Shown here piece after piece: positions 43,677 through 53,688 of a DNA stretch of 64,000 bases. A program made the translations under genes and the position numbers. The DNA comes from Aestuariivivens sediminicola (GTDB taxonomy: Bacteria; Bacteroidota; Bacteroidia; Flavobacteriales; Flavobacteriaceae). The stretch covers positions 124,001 to 188,000 of the forward strand of contig NZ_JAKMCM010000004.1 of NCBI RefSeq assembly GCF_022662015.1. The letters are read 5' to 3'. Within the stretch, counting starts at the first letter, position 1; each line of letters opens with the position of its first letter. Under the pieces are notes generated by a model. The model made no database searches and was not told the DNA's origin. It was given only the letters and a program-made list of their open reading frames with translations.

Positions 43677-46364
43677 ATGAAACACTGCTATTTTTATTTG
43701 CTTCTACTGAGCACCTTTTGGTTAACGGCTCAGCAAAACGTTACCGGAGTTGTAATTGATGCCAACGGAACACCGCTCCCTGGGGTTAATATTACCGAAG
43801 ATGGAACATCGAAGGGAGCAACCACAGATTTTGATGGTAATTATTCCATTACTGTGGGAGAGAATGCCACATTGATCTTTAGCTATGTGGGTTATAATAC
43901 GGTAAGAATTGCCGTAGGTGATCAATCTATTTTAAATATTACCTTAGAAGAAGGTGTCAGCTTAGACGAAGTTATTTTAGTAGGTTCGCGCAGTCCTCGA
44001 AGAACAGCGACGGATACCCCGGTTCCTGTAGATGTGCTGGATGTTTCTGGAATAGCTTCAACTACAGGAAAAGTTGAGGTGAATGATATTCTGCAATATG
44101 CAGCACCGTCCTTTAATGCTACAAGACAGTCCGGATCAGATGGAGCAGACCATATTGTTCCTGCCTCACTGCGTGGTTTAGGACCTGACCAAACCTTAGT
44201 ATTAATCAATGGAAAACGCAGACACCAGTCATCATTGGTCAATATTTTTGGAACTCGCGGTCGGGGTAATTCAGGGACCGACTTAAATGCCATACCTGCC
44301 TTCGCTATAAAGCGTATTGAAGTATTGAGAGATGGTGCCTCTGCCCAATACGGATCTGATGCTATAGCCGGTGTTATAAATATTGTCTTAAAGGATAATA
44401 CTGATGGGTTCTCAGGAGGAATAACTTATGGTGCCTACAGTACGGCTATTGGTGATGGTTGGGAGGAAGCCACTGGAGAGACCCTCTACAACGTCGAAGG
44501 TAAGAATCGGCTGGATGGAAAGGACAAAAGTTTTGATGGGGCTACAGTTAAAATAGATGCCAATTATGGAGTGCCTCTCAATGATCTAGGCGGATATATT
44601 AATTTCACAACCGAATTTCTATCGAAGGACCGAACATTAAGACCGGGGTTTGTATGGCGAAAAGGATATGGCAGTGCTGGGGTAGATGGATTTAATTTTA
44701 TGGTGAACGGTTCCTTACCGGTAAACGACAAGACTGAAGTATATGCGTTTGGAGGCAGAAACTATAGAGATACTGATGCCTTTGCTTTTTCCAGAGACAG
44801 TTTTGATGATGGTGATAATCGTTCGGTACCCAGCCTATACCCAAATGGATTTACGCCCAGAATTACATCAAATATTACCGATGTCTCCGTTTCTGTGGGG
44901 GTAAGACATCAATTGGATAATGGATGGAATGTGGACTTCAATAATACGTTTGGAAAAAATAATTTTCATTATTATATCAAAGGCAGCAATAATGCCTCCA
45001 TGCAAGATGCCTCTCCAACAGATTTTGATGCTGGTGGACATTATTTGTCGCAAAATACCACCGGTCTGGATTTTAACAAGTACATCGACGACGTGGCGTC
45101 TGGTTTGAGCTTAGCATTCGGTTTTGAATATAGAACTGAAAATTTTGGCATCTTCGCCGGTGAGGCACCTTCCTACGGTTTATATGATACCAATGGAGTG
45201 ATTATTACCAATCCTGCAGATCAGACTGTGGCCTTCGATTCCAATGGCGATGATTTACCTGGAGGTTCACAAGGATTTCCCGGGTATAGCCCAGCCAATG
45301 AAGTGGACAGAAGTCGAACTAATTATGGAATCTATTTTGATACTGAGCTTAATGCCAGTGAAACTTTTATGATAGGTGCCGCTGTACGATTTGAAGACTA
45401 CAGCGATTTTGGGAATACCTTTAACGTTAAGTTGGCCAGCAGACTTAAACTTGGTGATGATTTTGCATTAAGAGGATCCATTTCAACCGGATTTAGAGCG
45501 CCTTCTTTGGCTCAACTTTATTACAACCTCATATTCAATAATATTGTAGCGGGAGAATCGGTGCCTTCTCTGTTGTCCGCCAATAACAGCACGGTTACCA
45601 AAGCTTTTGGTATTGGACAGTTAAATGAGGAAAAGGCGGTTAATGCCAGCATAGGTTTTACGTTTAAAACAGGAAACTTTACAGCCACCGTGGATGCTTA
45701 TTCCATAACTGTCGACGATCGTATTATTCTAACTGATAATTTTACTGATCAAAACGTTCTTGGACCTTTAAATGTCGATGCCGCCCAGTTTTTTGCCAAT
45801 GGTGTCGACACGAGAACCAGCGGAGTGGATATTGTTTTGGGATATGAAACGGGTATCGGAACTGAAGGCAACCTGAAATTAGGCTTGATTGGAAATATCA
45901 ATGATTTGAAAATAAAAGACATTAAAAATGGTAACTTAAATGAATTTACCTTCTTTGGTCCATTCTCACAAGCCTACTTGGAAGCTGCCGCACCCGATTA
46001 TAAATTTGGATTAAACTTGGGCTATACTAATAATAAATTCGATGCCTCGGTATCCCTGACTCAATTTAGTGAGGTCACGTTGCAGGATTTCCAGTGGGTA
46101 GATTCACCGGCAACAACCCAGGCCGAGGCCAATGCACTTTATGATGTAGCGACAGATATATATAAGGCCGCAATGGTTGTAGATGTGAGTCTTGGATATC
46201 AAATTTTTGATAATGTCAAATTAAGTATTGGAGCCAATAACTTATTTAACAAATATCCGACGCCTCAATTTGATGGTTGGACTGATCAGGGTGGTCTCGC
46301 TGATTCCGTGCAAATGGGGTCTGACGGTACCTATGTCTTTGGTCGCCTAAATTTTAACTTTTAA
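43677..46364 (+). CDS. TonB-dependent receptor with carboxypeptidase-like N-domain
   Basis: 895 residues: signal peptide (1-18), CarboxypepD-regulatory-like domain (about 20-95, VTGVVIDANGTPLPGVN), a TonB-box region, plug domain (about 105-235: PASLRGLGPDQTLVLINGKRRH, ending VINIVLKDN) and a 22-strand barrel with the FRAPSLAQLYYN turn and terminal YVFGRLNFNF. Usual for siderophore- or small-molecule-type receptors. No SusD follows. Substrate unknown. Confidence 0.94.
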   Translation: MKHCYFYLLLLSTFWLTAQQNVTGVVIDANGTPLPGVNITEDGTSKGATTDFDGNYSITVGENATLIFSYVGYNTVRIAVGDQSILNITLEEGVSLDEVILVGSRSPRRTATDTPVPVDVLDVSGIASTTGKVEVNDILQYAAPSFNATRQSGSDGADHIVPASLRGLGPDQTLVLINGKRRHQSSLVNIFGTRGRGNSGTDLNAIPAFAIKRIEVLRDGASAQYGSDAIAGVINIVLKDNTDGFSGGITYGAYSTAIGDGWEEATGETLYNVEGKNRLDGKDKSFDGATVKIDANYGVPLNDLGGYINFTTEFLSKDRTLRPGFVWRKGYGSAGVDGFNFMVNGSLPVNDKTEVYAFGGRNYRDTDAFAFSRDSFDDGDNRSVPSLYPNGFTPRITSNITDVSVSVGVRHQLDNGWNVDFNNTFGKNNFHYYIKGSNNASMQDASPTDFDAGGHYLSQNTTGLDFNKYIDDVASGLSLAFGFEYRTENFGIFAGEAPSYGLYDTNGVIITNPADQTVAFDSNGDDLPGGSQGFPGYSPANEVDRSRTNYGIYFDTELNASETFMIGAAVRFEDYSDFGNTFNVKLASRLKLGDDFALRGSISTGFRAPSLAQLYYNLIFNNIVAGESVPSLLSANNSTVTKAFGIGQLNEEKAVNASIGFTFKTGNFTATVDAYSITVDDRIILTDNFTDQNVLGPLNVDAAQFFANGVDTRTSGVDIVLGYETGIGTEGNLKLGLIGNINDLKIKDIKNGNLNEFTFFGPFSQAYLEAAAPDYKFGLNLGYTNNKFDASVSLTQFSEVTLQDFQWVDSPATTQAEANALYDVATDIYKAAMVVDVSLGYQIFDNVKLSIGANNLFNKYPTPQFDGWTDQGGLADSVQMGSDGTYVFGRLNFNF

Positions 46365-46372
46365 AATTTTAT

Positions 46373-46443
46373 AAAACAAAGCAAGGATTTATAAGAGGTA
46401 ATGTTCATCGCATTGCTCCTTGCTTTGTTTTTCTATCTTGAAT
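46373..46443 (+). terminator. bidirectional terminator
   Basis: A 15-bp stem, AAAACAAAGCAAGGA / TCCTTGCTTTGTTTT, encloses a 39-base loop; a TTTTT tract follows on the plus strand. It separates the TonB receptor from the convergent ACT gene. Confidence 0.8.
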
Positions 46444-46454
46444 GACCATAAGAT

Positions 46455-46856
46455 TCATTCATAAGTGTCTGACAGGTGTTTAAGGACTTTCAAGGCCTTT
46501 TCAGCATCTTCCTTTGGTATAAAAATATGGTCATGGTAATACCCGGAAATGACGTTGCAACTCAAATGATGTTCCGCTAAAGCTGAAGAAAATACAGCTG
46601 TTAACCCCACGGCTTCTAATGACGAATGAACATGTAATGTGATCCATGACATAACGTAATTGTATGAAAGTCCTAACTGGTCTGCGATGTCTTTCAGCAA
46701 AACAATTGTTCTTCCTTCCATTTCCTTAAATTCGAATAGGGTTTTGGATCGTTCGATAGTTTGTGAATCGTCAGCAACAACAAATACATACTCTCCATCA
46801 TTTAATCTGGGATTCATGAATTTCACCAAAGTCCTTAAATCTTTTTCGCCACTCAT
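46455..46856 (-). CDS. ACT domain-containing protein
   Basis: 133 residues with two ACT-like halves (about 10-60 and 65-130; the second has SLEAVGLTAVFSSALAEHHLSCNVISGYYHDHIFI). Proteins of this kind bind amino acids as regulators, often in stand-alone form. No partner enzyme is adjacent. Confidence 0.85.
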   Translation of the reverse strand: MSGEKDLRTLVKFMNPRLNDGEYVFVVADDSQTIERSKTLFEFKEMEGRTIVLLKDIADQLGLSYNYVMSWITLHVHSSLEAVGLTAVFSSALAEHHLSCNVISGYYHDHIFIPKEDAEKALKVLKHLSDTYE

Positions 46857-46919
46857 AACTATTTTTTAAACTATGTAACAATATAGTATATAATTCGTCA
46901 TCCTAACAAACCATAGTTA

Positions 46920-48395
46920 ATGAGAAACTTTATTCTGGGTATTCTTACATTAAGCCTTTCAGTATCATTAAACGCACAAAGTATCACTGCCAAACTTATC
47001 GACAAAGAAAATGGTAGCCCCATAGCCTATGCTACCATAAAAACCGGGATGCATACCGGTGTTATTTCCAATGAAGAAGGTGTTTTTACCCTGAATACCA
47101 ATAACAGGGAGACCACCACGATTACCATTTCATGCATGGGGTATCAAACCATTCAACTCGATACAGAGGCCATAAAATCCAATAATGGTATCATCTACCT
47201 AGAAGCTGCCGTGAATCAACTTGAAACCGTGTATTTAAGTAATAAAAGACCATCTGTGGATTCGATCATGGCTCGCGTACGACGTCTAGTGCCTACGAAT
47301 TATAATATTGATCTGAACAACTATAAGCTCTTTTATCGCAGGACCGAACATGTCGATTTCGAGCATCTGGACTTTGAAATTGAAAAAGCCTCGCACGTAT
47401 CTTCGAAAAACCTGGATCTTGCCAACAAGGAATTTACCCAACTTTCAAATGACATTATTAGTAGTAATATTGTTCATTTTACGGATCTTACTGGACATCT
47501 TCACACCTTAAATAGAGACACGAGTAAATTAGAGGTTGGAAAAGTGACCAAATTATTGGATCACAAGTCGGATTTTTCATTAGAAACAGTCGAAGAGAAG
47601 GCAAAGTCCCTTGTTTTAAAATATCTGGATACGACAAAGACCTATAAAGTAAAAACAGGCATTTTTAAGGTAGAAGATTCCATGTCAATTAAAGAAGAAG
47701 AGCTGAAAAGTGATAAGCCCACCACCTACCAGGTTAACGATTTAAAATATAGCACCTTTGGTCTGGTAAAAAAAGCCACCTTTACGCAGAGTTCATTTTT
47801 AAATACACTTATCGATCCCAAGCGCTATGAATATACCTTGGAGGATATTAATTATAACAATGATGAACTTGTTTATATCATCCGTTTTAAACCGCGACGC
47901 GCTAAATCCAAGCTCACCGGTACGATGGTTGTTAATCAGAGTGATTTTGCAATTACACGAGTGGATTACACGTATTACAAATCGCGTCACGGCTCCAAGT
48001 TTAACTTGCGTTTAATATTGGGGGTAAAATATGTTGAAAACCTGAGTGAAGGGACGTATATTTTTGAAAAGCAGGAGGATAACACCTATCAACCGAAATA
48101 TATTAAGCGTATTAAAGGGAGTTATTTTTACGTGAATCGTGATTTTAAATTGATCGAAAACAGTGCTCAAAAAAACAAAATAGGATTTAGTTTTAAAATA
48201 GAAGGTGACAATCGTAGCAAAGAAGAATTTCTCCTTACGGGCTTCAACAATGAGGATCTGGAAAGTTTCAAAACAATAGACCAAAAAAAGGAAGTCCCGT
48301 TTCTTCAATTAAATGCCTTCGATAAATCAGCTTGGGAAAATGAAGCCATCATCGAACCATTGGAAGAAATGAAACGTTTTGGACGTGAAGAATAA
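46920..48395 (+). CDS. exported carboxypeptidase-like regulatory domain protein
   Basis: 491 residues, signal peptide (1-19). N-terminal CarboxypepD-regulatory-like fold (about 20-100: ITAKLIDKENGSPIAYATI, TISCMGYQTIQ). The remainder (about 120-460) is beta-rich with an outer-membrane lipid-barrel-like pattern (LVYIIRFKPRRAKSKLTG) seen in DUF5686-like flavobacterial proteins. The function is unknown; it may assist outer-membrane biogenesis. Confidence 0.78.
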   Translation: MRNFILGILTLSLSVSLNAQSITAKLIDKENGSPIAYATIKTGMHTGVISNEEGVFTLNTNNRETTTITISCMGYQTIQLDTEAIKSNNGIIYLEAAVNQLETVYLSNKRPSVDSIMARVRRLVPTNYNIDLNNYKLFYRRTEHVDFEHLDFEIEKASHVSSKNLDLANKEFTQLSNDIISSNIVHFTDLTGHLHTLNRDTSKLEVGKVTKLLDHKSDFSLETVEEKAKSLVLKYLDTTKTYKVKTGIFKVEDSMSIKEEELKSDKPTTYQVNDLKYSTFGLVKKATFTQSSFLNTLIDPKRYEYTLEDINYNNDELVYIIRFKPRRAKSKLTGTMVVNQSDFAITRVDYTYYKSRHGSKFNLRLILGVKYVENLSEGTYIFEKQEDNTYQPKYIKRIKGSYFYVNRDFKLIENSAQKNKIGFSFKIEGDNRSKEEFLLTGFNNEDLESFKTIDQKKEVPFLQLNAFDKSAWENEAIIEPLEEMKRFGREE

Positions 48396-48689
48396 GATAA
48401 ACGCTATCTCTTGTGGCAATCAATTCATTATGGCCCACACCCATCCAATTACGGCCAATCACTTGTAATACCTTACTCTAGCCAGTCTTGTGGGACAGCC
48501 CAAAGAAGCGACATGGTTACTCATTATTTTTATTTGAAATAACAAATGTGATGGTCAAGATATTCTATTCATAAAACATTAGTACATCACTATAATATGG
48601 ACATTGACTGATAAAAATCATAGTTTTTATCATAAAAAATAATAACATTCATGATTTGAACAGCGACTAACCTCTTAATTTTCAATTTC
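48396..48689. other. intergenic region before the cytochrome gene
   Basis: 294 bases, AT-rich. No coding frame of useful length, no tRNA-like fold and no full promoter match were found. Possible promoter of the downstream cytochrome gene cannot be placed. Confidence 0.5.
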
Positions 48690-50648
48690 ATGAAACGCTT
48701 TGACCGAAAACTTGTTGTACTTATTGTACTTATTTTTGCATTGATGGGTTGGATGAGTAGAACGGAAATGTCTTATTATGTTTCAACGACCATAGCCGAT
48801 TTCTTTCTCCCGGGGTCTCAACCCACTGAATCAGGAACATTTGCTACACCGGACCAATGTGCTAATTGTCATGGTGGTTATGATAGCGCTGTAGAACCTG
48901 CATTCACCTATAACGGCAGTATGATGTCACACAGTATGCGGGATCCGCTCTTTGAAGCCACTTTAACCATTGCCAATCAGGACGCTATATTTTCCGGCGA
49001 CCTCTGTTTGCGATGTCATACACCAAGAGGATGGCTCGAAGGTCGCAGTGAACCCACTGATGGTTCGGCTTTGACCAGCGCAGATCGCGAAGGTGTACAA
49101 TGTCATTTTTGTCATAAACTGGTCGACCCCTTGAGCACGGCGCCTGAGGACCTGGCATATATGAATACACTCCCTGCGGCAAATATACCGACACAATACG
49201 GCAATGGTATGTATGTGGTTGATTCTGATGATAATACAAGACGCGGTCCCTACGATGATGCCAATGCCAATCATCCCACACTCTACTCACCATTTCACTC
49301 CTCCTCCGAATTATGTGGTACCTGTCATGATGTAAGTAATCCGGCGTTTAGTAAAGCGCCCGATGGTACCTACCAGCCAAATAGCATTGGCACAGCGGCA
49401 CCATCGTTTAATTCCTATGAGATGTTTCCTGTTGAACGCACCTACAGCGAATGGAAAATGAGTGCTTACAACACGCCTGAGGGGATACCCTCCTCTGTAT
49501 TTGGTGGCAACAAGGGAAGTGTATCGACCTGCACCGATTGTCATATGAAGGATGTTACCGGTAAAGGATGTAACAAAAGCTTTGCATCTGTGCGAGACGA
49601 CTTGCCCATGCACGATATAACCGGAGGCAATACCTTTGTGCCCCTGCTCATTAAAGACCAATTTGGGAATGCGGTTGATCCCGATGCCATTGATGCGGGA
49701 ATCCTGAGAGCAAAATACATGTTACAAAATGCTGCTACTCTCAACCTATATGCGGCAAGATCTTCGGACGGTTATGATCTAGATGTTGAGGTGATCAACG
49801 AAACAGGACATAAATTGCCATCGGGTTATCCGGAAGGGCGTCGCATGTGGTTAAATGTAGAAGCCTATGATAGTAATGAAAATCTCGTTTATGAATCCGG
49901 TGCATATGATGAAAACACGGGTGTGCTAACCAAAGATGGGACAAAAATATATGAAGCTAAATTAGGTATGAGTGAGGACGTTGCGGCTTTGGCCAATGCC
50001 AATAGTCCCGGAACCTATACCGCGGGCGAATCCTTTCATTTTGCCCTGAACAATGTTATTGTAAAAGATAATCGCATTCCGCCGAGAGGATTTACCAATG
50101 CCAATTTTCAAGCCATTCAAGCTGCTCCGGTAGGGTATTCCTATGCCGATGGAGCCTATTCGGATCTCACCTCTTATACGATTCCTGAAAACACTTATAA
50201 AATTGAAGTCAAATTATTATATCAGACCACCTCTAAGGAATATATAGAATTTCTAAGAGATAAGAACATAACGGATGCAAAAGGACAAATCCTTTATGAT
50301 CTCTGGTTAGCTCACGGCAAATCAGCACCGGAGGTCATGCAGGTGGCCGAATTTTATACCTCTACACTGGGAACGGATCAGTTAGAGAATTTGGCTGAGG
50401 CCATAAATATGTATCCCAATCCTGCTGAGGATGTGCTGAATATCGCTTTTAATTTCACATCCCAAGAACCGGTTTCATTAGATGTCTATGCCTTGAATGG
50501 CATAAAAATTCAGTCCATTCTAAATGGAGAGGATATTATGCCGAATACTATAGTTCAGTTTAAAACCAAGGGTTTATCCGGTGGCATATACATTATGAAG
50601 GTTAAGGTGAATACTAAGGTTATTTCTAAGTTATTCGTTGTAAAATAA
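48690..50648 (+). CDS. five-heme c-type cytochrome with T9SS type A sorting domain
   Basis: 652 residues. After an N-terminal signal (about 1-25), five heme-binding CxxCH motifs: CANCH (57-61), CLRCH (106-110), CHFCH (138-142), CGTCH (209-213), CTDCH (281-285). Many single His residues could serve as distal ligands. Residues about 330-560 are a beta-rich part, and the end (about 575-652) is a type A sorting domain with INMYPNPAEDVLNI, LDVYALNGIKI and LSGGIYIMKVKV. The protein would be exported by T9SS and is probably surface-attached. Heme attachment requires a Ccm/Ccs system elsewhere. Role unknown: extracellular electron transfer or an oxidoreductase on a small substrate. Confidence 0.88.
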   Translation: MKRFDRKLVVLIVLIFALMGWMSRTEMSYYVSTTIADFFLPGSQPTESGTFATPDQCANCHGGYDSAVEPAFTYNGSMMSHSMRDPLFEATLTIANQDAIFSGDLCLRCHTPRGWLEGRSEPTDGSALTSADREGVQCHFCHKLVDPLSTAPEDLAYMNTLPAANIPTQYGNGMYVVDSDDNTRRGPYDDANANHPTLYSPFHSSSELCGTCHDVSNPAFSKAPDGTYQPNSIGTAAPSFNSYEMFPVERTYSEWKMSAYNTPEGIPSSVFGGNKGSVSTCTDCHMKDVTGKGCNKSFASVRDDLPMHDITGGNTFVPLLIKDQFGNAVDPDAIDAGILRAKYMLQNAATLNLYAARSSDGYDLDVEVINETGHKLPSGYPEGRRMWLNVEAYDSNENLVYESGAYDENTGVLTKDGTKIYEAKLGMSEDVAALANANSPGTYTAGESFHFALNNVIVKDNRIPPRGFTNANFQAIQAAPVGYSYADGAYSDLTSYTIPENTYKIEVKLLYQTTSKEYIEFLRDKNITDAKGQILYDLWLAHGKSAPEVMQVAEFYTSTLGTDQLENLAEAINMYPNPAEDVLNIAFNFTSQEPVSLDVYALNGIKIQSILNGEDIMPNTIVQFKTKGLSGGIYIMKVKVNTKVISKLFVVK

Positions 50649-50937
50649 GGGATTGGGTGGTCCCTGGTGTTTAGTCAATAGTCTTTAGACCGTAGTCGGG
50701 AGTGCTTCTGTTTGGGGATTTAACACATTACATCATTTAACACAGAACTGCAGTTGTATGATGCAATTGAGTGGTGCTAACTATTAGCGCATCATAATCC
50801 TTTCCAGCGTGTGTGATGTAGCTTCGCTGAACCTAAAGGTTTCTCCCCCTCCCAAATCCTCGGGATCGGGGTCGAAATGACTGTAAACCATAAATTAGAC
50901 CATAGTGATTATATTCAGAGTTAAATACCATGCCCTG
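50649..50937. other. intergenic region with possible dispersed-repeat remnant
   Basis: 289 bases with no gene. The part near 50843-50880 reads (minus) GTCATTTCGACC, then GAGGATTTGGGAGGGGGAG, similar in style to short dispersed repeats common between flavobacterial genes. Only a loose second likeness (38380-38430) is in this window, so it is a low-confidence call. Confidence 0.3.
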
Positions 50938-51930
50938 TTACTTCACGTCTAAGGATTTTAAATAGTTCGTTCGGGCTATTTTAGCCGTTTTGTGATCCCC
51001 CTCATGATGCCATCCCGGGGGCATGACCATGTACAAAAGCTTATTTTTCAATCCTGGTGCCTTGTAAACATCTTTTGCCAGTGCGATGATTTCCCCGAAA
51101 TAGACGTCCAGAAAACTCCCGGAATCCATATGACGCGTAATTCCGTATTCAACAGCAACCTGGTCGTCCTCCTCCTGATAGGTTCCAAAAACTCGATCCC
51201 AGATATTGAGAAGATTACAGAAATTGGTGTCCATGTATAGCGGGTTTCGGGCATGATGCACCCTGTGATGCGATGGGGTTAAGATCCATTTGTTCAATAC
51301 ACCAAATTTCCCATTCTTAATTAGGTTTTCTCCAACATGGATAAAAGCACCGTAAGTACCATCTATGAACATGATCAAAAAAAGCATTTCCGGCTGTACA
51401 CCGAGTAAAATGCAAACTGTGGTTCGAATCACGTCAGCATAGGGAGCCTCCAGAAAAAAGTGTGCGTAGGTCACAGAAAGGTTCATGTTTTCAGGGGCAT
51501 GGTGCGTAGAATGCAAACACCATAAAAGACGTACCTTGTGACCCCAGTAATGGTACAAAAAATGTCCGAATTCCCAAATAATATAACCATAGAGGAACCA
51601 GTACCATGTGAAACTGGTCTCAATAACAGCATAGCTTTGAAACAGGCCAATACAATACGTCACCATTGCAATAGCAATAAAACGACCTACAAACCGATTA
51701 AAAACATAAATTAAAAAATTAACCTTATAGACCTTGGTCTGAGGCTTCTTGTAAATAAGTCCTAAAAGCAATTCGAGCAGGACGAGCAAAGGTATGATGG
51801 GATAAATTAAGGCTGTAACGCCTTCATAGGTCCTGAAGGCGTCAAAATTCCCAGCGTTCAATAGGTCCAAAGCTTGTCCGATACCAAGAAATCCTATGAT
51901 TTCCTTCCAAAGAATTTCAAAAATTTCCAT
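50938..51930 (-). CDS. sterol desaturase / fatty acid hydroxylase family protein
   Basis: 330-residue membrane enzyme with the di-iron histidine clusters: HFLYHYWGH (123-131), HSTHH (140-144) and HHRVHH (221-226), between four or so hydrophobic segments. Members hydroxylate or desaturate lipids, using oxygen and an electron donor; a ferredoxin is encoded just upstream on the same strand. The substrate may be a fatty acid, carotenoid or hopanoid and is not determined. Confidence 0.92.
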   Translation of the reverse strand: MEIFEILWKEIIGFLGIGQALDLLNAGNFDAFRTYEGVTALIYPIIPLLVLLELLLGLIYKKPQTKVYKVNFLIYVFNRFVGRFIAIAMVTYCIGLFQSYAVIETSFTWYWFLYGYIIWEFGHFLYHYWGHKVRLLWCLHSTHHAPENMNLSVTYAHFFLEAPYADVIRTTVCILLGVQPEMLFLIMFIDGTYGAFIHVGENLIKNGKFGVLNKWILTPSHHRVHHARNPLYMDTNFCNLLNIWDRVFGTYQEEDDQVAVEYGITRHMDSGSFLDVYFGEIIALAKDVYKAPGLKNKLLYMVMPPGWHHEGDHKTAKIARTNYLKSLDVK

Positions 51931-51978
51931 TTCTATTAGGTTTAACTTCCTTCGTGAAATGTATGTTATTTTAGGAAC

Positions 51979-52009
51979 AAAAAAAAATCCCTTGATTTCA
52001 CAAGGGATT
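51979..52009 (-). terminator. ferredoxin gene terminator
   Basis: On the minus strand AATCCCTTG / CAAGGGATT, 9-bp stem, 6-base loop, then a T run of nine, about 25 bases after the ferredoxin stop. It separates the ferredoxin from the hydroxylase gene. Confidence 0.88.
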
Positions 52010-52032
52010 CCTACTGGTATTTTATTCGGTAT

Positions 52033-52386
52033 CTATCCATCAGGATGCATGAATCGTTGTTTCGCCAGGAGTTCATCTTCGGTTTCAACATGATCTTCAT
52101 CCGGAACGCAACAATCTACGGGGCAAACTGCTGCACACTGCGGTTCATCATGAAAACCTTTACATTCCGTACACTTGTCAGGAACGATATAATAGAATTC
52201 ATCACTTATCGGTTCCTGAGGTTCATCGGCTTCGACTTCTCTGCCATTGGTAAGCACCACTGTTCCATTTAAACTTGTTCCATCCTTGTAGCGCCAATCA
52301 TCAGCGCCCTCATAAATAGCTGTATTGGGACATTCCGGTTCACATGCACCACAGTTAATGCATTCGTCTGTTATAATAATTGCCAT
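52033..52386 (-). CDS. 2[4Fe-4S] ferredoxin, Allochromatium type
   Basis: 117 residues. Cluster 1: C9-x2-C12-x2-C15-x3-C19P. Cluster 2: C72-x2-C75-x8-C84-x3-C88P with the eight-residue insertion of Allochromatium vinosum-type ferredoxins. An insert of about 40 residues between clusters and an acidic C-terminal tail are present. It is a low-potential electron carrier; possible users include the adjacent hydroxylase. Its promoter region lies next to the divergent acyl-CoA reductase gene. Confidence 0.92.
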   Translation of the reverse strand: MAIIITDECINCGACEPECPNTAIYEGADDWRYKDGTSLNGTVVLTNGREVEADEPQEPISDEFYYIVPDKCTECKGFHDEPQCAAVCPVDCCVPDEDHVETEDELLAKQRFMHPDG

Positions 52387-52410
52387 AGCATTTTTTTCTT
52401 TCTAAATTTG
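52380..52410 (+). promoter_or_regulatory. promoter of the acyl-CoA reductase gene
   Basis: TTG (52380-52382), 20-bp spacer, TAAATTTG (52403-52410), perfect -7. The -33 overlaps the start of the divergent ferredoxin gene. Confidence 0.75.
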
Positions 52411-52454
52411 CAAGTGCTAAAATAAAACCAAAACCATTTATAACCAAATTAAGC

Positions 52455-53513
52455 ATGGAATTACAAAATAGAATTAATGCTTTTGTAAAATTAGGTACGT
52501 TTTTAGAACAATTTACTAATAAAGTTCCAGGCAGAAATGAAAATGTGGAATACAATGATGTGTTCTTTGATGGTTTTAAAAAGCAGCTGAAATTGGCTGA
52601 AGAGCACAATGGATGGTTTACTTCAGATACCCTTCGCTTTGCCCTAAATGCATGGGTAGAGGCCTTAAATTTGGAGCATCTGACAGCCTGGTTGCAACCC
52701 TATCATATAACTGCTGATCCCCAGAAGGAAGTCGCTGTCATTATGGCTGGAAATATCCCATTAGTGGGGTTCCATGATTTCTTGTCGGTACTGATTACAG
52801 GGCATAAGGTCTTGGTAAAACAGTCTTCGAATGACAAGCACCTACTGCCTTATTTAACGCGATATCTGGAGCATGTCGAACCACAATTCAAAGGGCTAAT
52901 ACGCTTTACGGATGAGAAGGTCCAGCATTTCGATGCCGTCATCGCCACTGGCAGTAACAATACTTCACGCTATTTCAAATATTATTTCAGGGACAAACCT
53001 GCGATTATTAGAAATAATAGAAATTCTGTAGCAGTACTTGATGGAAATGAATCTCTGGAGGATTTAAAAGCCTTATCGGAAGATGTCTTCAGGTATTTTG
53101 GATTGGGGTGCAGGAATGTATCCAAACTATTTGTGCCTCGAAATTATAAATTCGACCTGTTTTTTGAGGCCATTTACCATTGGCACCCCATTATTGAAAA
53201 GGTGAAATATACGAATAACTACGATTACAACAAAGCCGTCTATTTAATGAGCGAGTTTGATTTTTTAGAAAATGGATTCTTTATGATTAAGGAAGATGCC
53301 GGATACAGTTCCCCTATTGCTACTCTTTTTTACGAATTTTACGATGATCCCGACGAACTCAGAGAAAAATTAGACCGTGATAAAGAACAAATACAATGTG
53401 TTGTGTCGAGAGGATTTATGGAAAATGAAATTTCATATGGCCAAACTCAGCACCCTAAACTTTGGGATTATGCGGATAGTGTTGATTCTATTAAATTTTT
53501 ATTATCAATTTAA
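52455..53513 (+). CDS. acyl-CoA reductase (LuxC-like)
   Basis: 352 residues. LuxC-family fold with an NAD(P)-binding Rossmann part (VAVIMAGNIPLVGFHDFL, about 94-111), and the catalytic cysteine in FGLGCRNVSK (about 219), which forms an acyl-enzyme. Reduces acyl-CoA to aldehyde. No LuxD/E genes are close, so it is not a bioluminescence set. It precedes serC-serA in the order seen in many flavobacteria. Confidence 0.9.
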   Translation: MELQNRINAFVKLGTFLEQFTNKVPGRNENVEYNDVFFDGFKKQLKLAEEHNGWFTSDTLRFALNAWVEALNLEHLTAWLQPYHITADPQKEVAVIMAGNIPLVGFHDFLSVLITGHKVLVKQSSNDKHLLPYLTRYLEHVEPQFKGLIRFTDEKVQHFDAVIATGSNNTSRYFKYYFRDKPAIIRNNRNSVAVLDGNESLEDLKALSEDVFRYFGLGCRNVSKLFVPRNYKFDLFFEAIYHWHPIIEKVKYTNNYDYNKAVYLMSEFDFLENGFFMIKEDAGYSSPIATLFYEFYDDPDELREKLDRDKEQIQCVVSRGFMENEISYGQTQHPKLWDYADSVDSIKFLLSI

Positions 53514-53688
53514 CCAAAAAATTATTGAATTCTTAGCGAAAATTACTCAATAAATTAGGAAATTTGTTCCTTAAATTTTTAAGATTACCATCGACCCCAA
53601 AAAGGTTTAAAATAATTTTCAGATGACACTGAAATTCCTGTTTAAACCGTGACGATGACATCAGAAAGCAAAACATAAAATGCATCAC

